From Acidobacteriaceae bacterium (GTDB lineage Bacteria > Acidobacteriota > Terriglobia > Bryobacterales > Bryobacteraceae), in assembly GCA_019246575.1 (NCBI GenBank), contig JAFAQG010000152.1, positions 1-5,439 on the forward strand: 5,439 nt of DNA, in the 5' to 3' direction. Positions 1 to 4,966 of this stretch are shown one piece after another; the first letter of the stretch is position 1, and each line of letters opens with the position of its first letter. Position numbers and translations under genes: made by a program. Below the pieces are notes generated by a model. The model worked only from the letters and a program-made list of their open reading frames with translations, was not told the DNA's origin and did no database searches.

Positions 1-738
1 TTTTGCAACGTGTGTTATGCGGTACACGGGCGCACGATTCTGGACAATCTCACTTTTGAAGTCGCCCGCGGCGAGACGCTGGTGCTGTTGGGCCGGAGCG
101 GCTCGGGCAAAACGACCGCCTTACGTCTGATCAATCGAATGCTGCAGCCGACGGCAGGCACGGTGCTCGTTGACGGGGAAGACATCAGCCGTGTCGACCC
201 GATCGCGCTTCGCCGTCGAATCGGCTACGTCATTCAAGAGTTCGGGCTTCTGCCCCATTGGACGGTAGAACAAAATGTCGCACTCGTGCCCCGGCTTCTG
301 GGTTGGCCGGAGGAGAAACAAATCCTGCGCGCCCGTGAGTTGCTCGAACAGGTCGGCTTACAGCCGCAGGAAGTCGCAACCAGATTCCCTTCGCAGTTAT
401 CCGGCGGTCAGCGTCAGCGAGTGGGCGTTGCACGTGCGCTTGCAGCCGAGCCTTGCCTGATGCTCTTGGATGAGCCGTTCGGCGCACTCGACCCCGTGAC
501 GCGTCACGAAATGCAACAGCAATTCCTAACGCTGCGAAGCCGTTTTCAGGGCGCTTCTGTTTTTGTCACACACGATCTGCTTGAGGCACTCACGGTCGGC
601 ACTCGTATCGCCGTCCTGGACCACGGAACGCTCGAAGGCATATTCACTCCCGAAACATTCTTGCGCGCTGAGACGCCCGTTGCGCGGTCCTTTGTGCAAA
701 GTCTGCCGCCGGAGCTGATCGGCAGAAGCGGAAGCTAA
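1..738 (+). CDS. Osmoprotectant (glycine betaine/choline-type) ABC importer ATPase, 5'-truncated by window edge
   Basis: This is the cytoplasmic ATPase that powers uptake of quaternary-ammonium osmolytes in OpuCA/ProV-type importers. Numbering from the GTG at base 10, the nucleotide-binding domain is complete apart from its first strand: Walker A GRSGSGKTT (28-36), Q-loop Gln76, signature LSGGQ (130-134), Walker B LMLLDEP (150-156) with catalytic Glu155, D-loop GALD (158-161) and H-loop His188. The GTG at 10 is probably not the start. The frame is open to base 1 (Phe-Cys-Asn), and the text F-x-N-V-x-Y-x-V-x-G-R matches the usual N-terminal strand of such ATPases, so some N-terminal residues lie left of the window. 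The protein ends about 50 residues after the H-loop, without the CBS pair found in OpuCA, so CBS-based ionic-strength sensing is not expected. The permease gene follows after 30 nt and the binding protein after that, which supports the osmolyte assignment. The ABC ATPase call is certain; substrate class comes from context. Confidence 0.9.
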   Translation, partial: FCNVCYAVHGRTILDNLTFEVARGETLVLLGRSGSGKTTALRLINRMLQPTAGTVLVDGEDISRVDPIALRRRIGYVIQEFGLLPHWTVEQNVALVPRLLGWPEEKQILRARELLEQVGLQPQEVATRFPSQLSGGQRQRVGVARALAAEPCLMLLDEPFGALDPVTRHEMQQQFLTLRSRFQGASVFVTHDLLEALTVGTRIAVLDHGTLEGIFTPETFLRAETPVARSFVQSLPPELIGRSGS

Positions 739-768
739 GCCGGCCGAGGCGGTTACGATGGAACATTC

Positions 769-1398
769 ATGGACCCGTTCGTCCTGAAGAGTCTGCTGAA
801 GGACATCATTGCCCTTACGGCGGAGCATGTTGTCTTGGTTGCTGTTTCCTCAGCCATCGCGGTCCTGGTCGGAGTCACGCTGGGCATTGTTGGCACTCGC
901 GATGCGCAGCTCCGACGCGTGTCGCTCACCATCGCCAACGTTCTGCAAACCATCCCGAGCCTTGCTCTGTTCGGGTTTCTTTTACCAATTCCGTTCATCG
1001 GCGGCATTGGCAAGCGAACCGCAATTATCAGCCTCGTTCTTTACTCATTGCTCCCTATCCTGCGAAATACCGTCGTGGGCATTATGAGTGTTGACGCCCC
1101 TCTGCGGGATGCCGCCATTGCCATGGGCATGACCGACCGGCAACTGCTCCGGTTCGTAGAGCTTCCGATTGCCGCGCCGACAATTCTTGCGGGTATTCGC
1201 ACTGCGGTCGTGACAAACATCGGAACTGCAGTGATTGCAGCAGTGATTGGCGGCGGCGGATTGGGCGTGTTAATCTTCCGCGGCGTCGCCTCTGTGGACA
1301 CGACCGAGATTCTGGCGGGCGCGATTCCGGCGGCTGCACTGGCGCTGATTGCGGACACAGCCATGGGGCTGATGGAGCAGAGATTAGGCGCAAGATGA
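769..1398 (+). CDS. Osmoprotectant ABC importer permease (OpuCB/ProW/YehW-type)
   Basis: This is the inner-membrane channel subunit of the importer, 209 aa, the usual length for OpuCB/OpuCD-type permeases. About five hydrophobic segments are visible, near residues 17-42, 51-73, 84-105, 136-162 and 181-201. The family stretch QTIPSLALFGFLLP lies at 60-73. The ATPase-coupling EAA loop is at 114-133 (D-A-A...G120...L-P133), where it would dock on the ATPase encoded just upstream. A Gly-rich stretch GGGGLG (161-166) is also typical. ATG 769 is chosen because it gives the expected N-terminus; an ATG at 758 is in another frame. The ribosome site is weak (GATGGA about 6 nt before the start). The stop overlaps the start of the lipoprotein gene (ATGA), which indicates translational coupling. 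Only one permease gene is present where Opu systems often have two, so a homodimer is inferred. Confidence 0.92.
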   Translation: MDPFVLKSLLKDIIALTAEHVVLVAVSSAIAVLVGVTLGIVGTRDAQLRRVSLTIANVLQTIPSLALFGFLLPIPFIGGIGKRTAIISLVLYSLLPILRNTVVGIMSVDAPLRDAAIAMGMTDRQLLRFVELPIAAPTILAGIRTAVVTNIGTAVIAAVIGGGGLGVLIFRGVASVDTTEILAGAIPAAALALIADTAMGLMEQRLGAR

Positions 1399-2255
1399 AG
1401 CTCAGAGCCGTGGCGCTTGCCTGCGCCCTGTGTTTGTCATCGTGCTCGCGTACGAGCAATATCGTTGTCGGCTCGAAGAATTTTACGGAACAGCTCATTT
1501 TGGGAGAGATTGCGGCTCAGCAGCTCGAACGCAAACTACGCGTACCTGTTCAACGCAAGCTCGATCTTGGAGGCACGCTGCTGAGTCACGAAGCACTCGT
1601 GAAGGGAGAGGTCGACCTTTATCCTGAATACACAGGCACTGCTGCTTCCGCCATCCTCAAGCAGAAGATTTCGGCCGACCCAATCACCGCTTACATGCAG
1701 GTCAAAGACGCCTACCGCGAGCGTTTTCATCTGATCTGGTTACCGCCGCTTGGCTTCAATGATACGTTTGCAATGGTGGTCCGAAGGCAGGACGGCGAGA
1801 GATTGCGTGGGCCGAATTTGAGCGCAGCGACGGCGAGAACGTGGCGTCTGGGCGTCGGCTACGAGTTTCTGACCCGCCCCGACGGCCTGCGACGTCTTGA
1901 TCAGGTCTACTCCTTGCACTGGCACGGCACGCCTCGAACGATGGATCTCGGGCTGCTATACAAAGCGCTCCAGCAGGACCAAATCGATATGGCGGCCGCC
2001 AATTCCACGGATGGTCTGCTGACCAGCACTGCATATCTGCCGCTCGTCGATGACAGAAGAGCGTTTCCACCCTACAATGCATCGCTGGTTGTGAGGGAGG
2101 CGCTGTTGCACGACCGTCCCATGGTCGGCCCCGCTTTGACCATGCTGTCCGGCCGGATCTCAGATGAGACCATGCGCGATCTGAATCGTCGCGTGGATGT
2201 GCTGCATCGCCCGATCGCAGAGGTCGCTCGCGAGTTCCTCGCGAAAGAACCGTGA
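1395..2255 (+). CDS. Substrate-binding lipoprotein of the osmoprotectant ABC importer (OpuCC/ProX/YehZ-like)
   Basis: This 286-aa protein should capture the ligand outside the inner membrane and deliver it to the permease. Residues 1-17 form a short lipoprotein signal: basic start, hydrophobic core and lipobox LSSC with Cys17 as the lipidated residue. Family landmarks follow in order: GSKNFTEQLILGEI (26-39), DLYPEYTGTA (74-83), GFNDTFAMVVR (120-130), LLYKALQQDQIDMAAANSTDG (187-207, in parts) and FPPYNASLVVR (224-234). Length fits the type II periplasmic-binding family. Oddities: by recollected alignment to OpuCC and archaeal ProX, the four ligand-cage tyrosines correspond to Tyr79, Phe125, Asn203 and Tyr227, so two are replaced. 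Residue +2 after Cys17 is Ser, which in E. coli sorting would not retain the protein at the inner membrane. The ATG overlaps the permease stop by 4 nt; a weak AGG lies 6 nt upstream. The exact ligand (betaine, choline, carnitine or other) is not determined. Confidence 0.9.
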   Translation: MKLRAVALACALCLSSCSRTSNIVVGSKNFTEQLILGEIAAQQLERKLRVPVQRKLDLGGTLLSHEALVKGEVDLYPEYTGTAASAILKQKISADPITAYMQVKDAYRERFHLIWLPPLGFNDTFAMVVRRQDGERLRGPNLSAATARTWRLGVGYEFLTRPDGLRRLDQVYSLHWHGTPRTMDLGLLYKALQQDQIDMAAANSTDGLLTSTAYLPLVDDRRAFPPYNASLVVREALLHDRPMVGPALTMLSGRISDETMRDLNRRVDVLHRPIAEVAREFLAKEP

Positions 2256-2280
2256 GCCTCAATCGCGAGGGAAGCCTCGT
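2235..2280 (+). repeat. TCGCGA-rich inverted repeats forming two alternative hairpins at the importer/exporter junction
   Basis: CCTCGCGA (2237-2244) and TCGCGAGG (2263-2270) are a perfect 8-bp inverted repeat. A T·G pair and a T-A pair extend it to 2235-2244 with 2263-2272, around an 18-nt loop that contains the importer stop codon (2253-2255). The right arm can instead pair with downstream sequence: CGAGG (2266-2270) with CCTCG (2275-2279) around the tetraloop GAAG. The two folds share bases and exclude each other. A further palindrome CTCGCGAG sits just upstream (2227-2234). There is no T-tract after either hairpin, so an ordinary intrinsic terminator is unlikely. An mRNA processing or stability element is possible. 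The pairing is seen directly; any function is inferred. Confidence 0.45.
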
Positions 2281-2304
2281 ATGTCAACCGCCTAAGTCTC
2301 CGAG

Positions 2305-3411
2305 ATGATTACTAAGTTAGTTATTGAAAACCTAAAACACCGCTGGGTACGAACTCTGCTGAGTGCGCTGGTCATCGGTGTCCAGGTTATGTCCATTCTT
2401 ACAATCCTTGGCCTCAGTCGCGGCATTTTGAACGACTCCGCACAGCGGGCGAAAGGAACGGGCGCGGACATTTTCCTGAAGCCAGACACCGGCGGAACAA
2501 TCTCGTTCTCAACCGGTCAGGTTCGTGAGGCTTTTGTCGATCTGGTCAGAAAGCAGCCGCACGTGGCGCGCGCGGTCGGTGTGTTGATGATCGCCCTGCC
2601 GGGCGGAATCACCAACTTGAGTGGGGTGAACATTCCGGAGTTTCAGAGAATTAGCCCGGGGTTCCGATTCCTGCAGGGTGGCCCTCCACAGACGCCGGAT
2701 GGCTTGATCGTCGATGAATACTATGCACGGCAAAACAAAGTACAGATCGGCGAAACGGTCAAGCTCCTGAACCACGATTGGCACGTCAGCGGTGTCATCC
2801 AAGGTGGAGTGCTTGCACGCTTGATTGTGCAGTTAAGGACGCTTCAAGCCCTTACAGGAAATGCAGATCCGCCGCGAGTTTCCCAAATTCTCGTCAAAGT
2901 GGACGATCCCGCGCGCACTGACCAAGAGGTTGCGTACTTGAATCAGCTGCTCAAAGGAAATCTGCGCGCAGTTTCCATCCAAGAGTTCACGTCGCAGTTG
3001 AACATCAATAACATTCCGTCACTGAAGGCGTTTATCGCTGTCATCACAGCGTTGGCCGTAGTCGTTGGATTTCTTGTCGTGTTTCTATCTATGTACACCG
3101 CAGTCGTAGAGCGCACGCGAGAGATCGGAATTTTGAAAGCTTTGGGAGCAAAGCCCGGAACTGTTGTGGGAATCCTCGTGCGTGAGGCTCTGGTGCTGGC
3201 AATACTAGGCTCGGCCATCGGCATCCTTCTGTCATTCGGAGCCAAGGCCCTGATCATGAACATGGTTCCGGCATCACTGCAGGTCGTAGATGTTCCCGAT
3301 TGGTGGCCCATTGCCGCGGCGATTGCAATTGGAGGAGCGCTGCTGGGTGCGACTTACCCCGGAATGAAGGCGGCGCGGCAGGATGCCATTGAGGCGCTCG
3401 CATATGAGTGA
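2305..3411 (+). CDS. FtsX/MacB-type ABC transporter permease (LolC/E, DevC-like)
   Basis: This 368-aa inner-membrane protein has the layout of MacB/LolCDE/DevC-type mechanotransmission or export permeases: a short cytoplasmic N-terminus, helix 1 (about 18-38), a large periplasmic domain (about 39-240), then three helices (about 241-263, 292-312 and 334-352) forming the FtsX domain. The coupling segment ERTREIGILKALGA (269-282) after helix 2 and the C-terminal PGMKAARQDAIEALAYE (352-368) are strong family signatures. ATG 2305 is the only sensible start, since an in-frame TAA lies at 2293-2295; the ribosome site is poor. The ATPase gene overlaps its end by 8 nt, so the pair should assemble as two permeases with two ATPases. 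Such complexes move lipoproteins, lipids, peptides or macrolides, or transmit force across the membrane. Nothing here identifies a substrate. No adaptor gene lies beside it, and the upstream gap is 49 nt. Confidence 0.9.
   Translation: MITKLVIENLKHRWVRTLLSALVIGVQVMSILTILGLSRGILNDSAQRAKGTGADIFLKPDTGGTISFSTGQVREAFVDLVRKQPHVARAVGVLMIALPGGITNLSGVNIPEFQRISPGFRFLQGGPPQTPDGLIVDEYYARQNKVQIGETVKLLNHDWHVSGVIQGGVLARLIVQLRTLQALTGNADPPRVSQILVKVDDPARTDQEVAYLNQLLKGNLRAVSIQEFTSQLNINNIPSLKAFIAVITALAVVVGFLVVFLSMYTAVVERTREIGILKALGAKPGTVVGILVREALVLAILGSAIGILLSFGAKALIMNMVPASLQVVDVPDWWPIAAAIAIGGALLGATYPGMKAARQDAIEALAYE
3391..3394 (+). promoter_or_regulatory. Ribosome binding site (GAGG) that fixes the exporter ATPase start
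   Basis: GAGG lies 9 nt before ATG 3404 and inside the end of the permease gene. It supports ATG 3404 over the in-frame ATG at 3383, which would add seven residues unlike the family N-terminus and has no comparable site. The permease stop is only 8 nt past the start, which suits reinitiation by ribosomes finishing the permease. Confidence 0.55.
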
Positions 3412-4090
3412 GCCGCCGGCCGACAACATCATTCGCGTACGCGGCCTAGAAAAGGTTTATCACGTCGGCGATGTGGACGTGCCGGCATTACGCGGCGCAG
3501 ATTTGGATGTAGCGCGCGGTGAGTTTCTAGCCGTCATCGGACCATCCGGTTCAGGGAAATCTACTCTGTTTCACATCCTCGGTGGCCTCACTGCTCCAAG
3601 TGCCGGCGAAGTAAACATCGACGGAGTAAACCTGCAAAGTCTCAGCGACGCCGAGCGAACGGTAATGCGCCAGCGAAAAGTCGGGTTCGTGTTTCAGAAA
3701 TACAATCTCCTGCCGACCTTGACGGCCCGCGACAACATCGGCATCGCACAGGCGCTCGCGGGCAATCCGCCGCGCCCTTCCGACTTCGACGAAATGTTAA
3801 CCTTGCTCGGCATCAGGCACCGGCTCGACCATAAGCCGCGCGCTCTCTCCGGAGGAGAACAACAGCGTGTGGCAATCGCCCGTGCCTTAGTTAACCAACC
3901 GGCGATCCTGCTCGCCGATGAGCCAACGGGAAATCTCGATACCGAAAATTCGAATGCAGTCCTGCAGATTCTGCGCGACCTGAAAAAGCGCACTCGGCAA
4001 ACAATTCTGATGATCACGCATAATCCGGAAGCCGCAGCATTTGCAGACCGTACAGTAGCGATCCGCGATGGCGTCATTCACGCTGCGTGA
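3404..4090 (+). CDS. Exporter-type ABC ATPase of the LolD/MacB/DevA family
   Basis: This 228-aa cytoplasmic ATPase is the partner of the FtsX-type permease encoded immediately upstream. From ATG 3404 the motifs are Walker A GPSGSGKST (46-54), Q-loop Gln98 within FVFQKYNLLPTLTARDNI (96-112 region), signature LSGGE (148-152) followed by QQRVAIARAL, Walker B ILLADEP (168-174) with Glu173, the subfamily hallmark TGNLD (175-179), and H-loop His206. The ADEPTGNLD string and the Tyr-Asn-Leu-Leu-Pro after the Q-loop are typical of the LolD/MacB/DevA group rather than of importers. The N-terminal text V-R-G-L-E-K-V-Y also fits. It overlaps the permease gene by 8 nt, so stoichiometric expression by coupling is likely. 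It is about the usual single-domain length, with no fused permease as in MacB itself. It is the last + strand gene; a convergent gene begins 16 nt further on. Substrate unknown. Confidence 0.93.
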   Translation: MSEPPADNIIRVRGLEKVYHVGDVDVPALRGADLDVARGEFLAVIGPSGSGKSTLFHILGGLTAPSAGEVNIDGVNLQSLSDAERTVMRQRKVGFVFQKYNLLPTLTARDNIGIAQALAGNPPRPSDFDEMLTLLGIRHRLDHKPRALSGGEQQRVAIARALVNQPAILLADEPTGNLDTENSNAVLQILRDLKKRTRQTILMITHNPEAAAFADRTVAIRDGVIHAA

Positions 4091-4113
4091 TTAAGCTTTG
4101 CCGGGCTTAGTTA
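4088..4113 (+). terminator. Possible weak terminator hairpin between convergent genes
   Basis: Bases 4088-4098 can pair with 4103-4113 around a 4-nt loop. The core is TAAGC (4092-4096) against GCTTA (4105-4109), flanked by several G·U pairs and two A-U pairs. The G·U pairs make it stronger in RNA copied in the + direction, where it would end the exporter transcript. The T-run (4123-4127) is about 9 nt too far for a classical intrinsic terminator, and the hairpin overlaps the last codons of the opposing gene. Support is weak. Confidence 0.25.
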
Positions 4114-4859
4114 GACGACTCGCTTTTTCTGCTCAGGTCTTCGGATAAGATGATCGCCTCCGCGAGTTCCCGCATCGGTCTGCGAAGTCGCCTGCTTTCG
4201 TTGCGCAATCGGAGATATGCGTCTTCTTCCGTCAGACCGTGCCGATACTGCAGAATGCCTTTAGCGCGCTCGACCACCTTCCGCGTCTCCAGCTGCCGGC
4301 GCATTTCGGCTGTTTCTTCCATAAGCCGCGCGTTCTCTTCGGCAAGCACCGATTTCGAAATCGCTCCGCCCATCTGTTCGCCAACAAAACTAAGCAGTGC
4401 AACTTCATCCCGGCTATGATCGTGCGGTTCGCGATGGTGCACGTTGATGACACCAATCACGTCACCGCTACTAACGAGGGGGACCGACAGGAATGCCTCG
4501 TATGTGTCTTCTACGAGCGCCTGAAATTTCTTGAAGCGCGGGTCCGAAGACGCATGTTCCGGAAGCGCAACCACTGATTGGTGCTCGACGACCCATCCCG
4601 TGACGCCCTCGCCCACCTTTAACCGAATGTTTCCCAAATCTACTTGATGCGGCATCTGCGATGCCCGCAATACAATCTCTCCGGATTCACGTTCGATCAG
4701 ATACACTAAGCACGCATCGCAGCCTGTCACCTGAGCGGTCAGGCCGACAATCTCGCCGAGCATTTCGTCCAGCGACAGCTCGGAACTGACGATGTTGCTA
4801 ATGCGGTGCAGCAGCGCTATCTGCGAACTCTGCGGCTCCGCTAAACTCGTTGTCGCCAT
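4107..4859 (-). CDS. GAF-ANTAR domain protein, predicted signal-sensing RNA-binding antiterminator
   Basis: This 250-aa protein joins a small-molecule-sensing GAF domain (about residues 27-167) through a helical, probably coiled-coil linker (about 168-195) to a C-terminal ANTAR domain (about 187-240). GAF landmarks include KVGEGVTGWV (81-90), SDPRF (105-109), SVPLV (125-129) and DVIGVINVHHREP (133-145). ANTAR landmarks are AKGILQYRHGLTEEDAYLRL (199-218), Asn220-Glu-Ser222 and the final helix ELAEAIIL (231-238). ANTAR proteins bind tandem hexaloop RNA hairpins in leaders and stop terminators from forming, often in nitrogen or carbon metabolism genes. Here the GAF domain, not a receiver domain, would be the switch. 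A Cys47-x-x-Cys50 pair lies early in the GAF domain; a metal or redox role is speculative. ATG 4859 is preferred over TTG 4865; neither has a clear ribosome site. It lies downstream of the peptidase gene on the same strand after 107 nt, and is convergent with the exporter. Its RNA targets are unknown. Confidence 0.9.
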   Translation of the reverse strand: MATTSLAEPQSSQIALLHRISNIVSSELSLDEMLGEIVGLTAQVTGCDACLVYLIERESGEIVLRASQMPHQVDLGNIRLKVGEGVTGWVVEHQSVVALPEHASSDPRFKKFQALVEDTYEAFLSVPLVSSGDVIGVINVHHREPHDHSRDEVALLSFVGEQMGGAISKSVLAEENARLMEETAEMRRQLETRKVVERAKGILQYRHGLTEEDAYLRLRNESRRLRRPMRELAEAIILSEDLSRKSESSN

Positions 4860-4911
4860 ACTCAAATGTAAGGCTGTTGACGGCTTTCTGCCAATTAAAT
4901 TATTTGATCTG

Positions 4912-4963
4912 GCTCATTCCGGCGTAAATCATCTCTTTTTTCAATGTTTTGCGCCGGATGAGC
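4912..4963. repeat. 12-bp inverted repeat with one bulge between peptidase and GAF-ANTAR genes
   Basis: GCTCATTCCGGCG (4912-4924) and CGCCGGATGAGC (4952-4963) are complementary over 12 bp with a single bulged T in the left arm. The 27-nt loop (4925-4951) is strongly T-rich on the + strand, hence A-rich in RNA read in the direction of the flanking genes. The repeat starts 3 nt beyond the peptidase stop codon and lies 53-104 nt before the regulator ATG. No T-tract follows in the - direction, so it is not a standard intrinsic terminator. It could be an mRNA 3'-end stabiliser, a leader structure of the regulator gene, or a protein site. The rest of the 107-nt gap is A+T-rich (4891-4908), where a promoter for the regulator could lie, but I see no convincing -35/-10 pair. 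Confidence 0.5.
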
Positions 4964-4966
4964 GGC

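Noticed and set aside
10..12. GTG as start codon of the importer ATPase
   Set aside because: The frame is open to base 1, and the residues before it fit the expected first strand of the ATPase fold, so this is an internal valine.
1756..2262. 168-codon - strand open frame opposite the binding-protein gene
   Set aside because: The translation is Arg/Pro/Ser-rich with no domain, lying opposite a clearly conserved gene; a G+C-driven shadow.
3383..3403. Seven-residue N-terminal extension of the exporter ATPase (ATG 3383)
   Set aside because: ATG 3404 has a well-spaced GAGG and gives the family-like N-terminus; the extension would be read entirely from the permease C-terminal codons.
4863..4865. 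TTG start for the GAF-ANTAR gene
   Set aside because: An ATG lies two codons downstream and the TTG has no better ribosome site.
4871..4897. Small GGC/GCC hairpins in the GAF-ANTAR leader considered as an ANTAR-type tandem hexaloop target
   Set aside because: Stems are only 3-4 bp and the loop is 5 nt (AGAAA), lacking the A1/G4 hexaloop pair.
4938..4966. Possible sigma70-like -35 (TTGAAA on the - strand, near 4943) for the GAF-ANTAR gene
   Set aside because: At 16-18 nt spacing the following hexamer is CGGAAT-like, a poor -10, so no promoter can be claimed.
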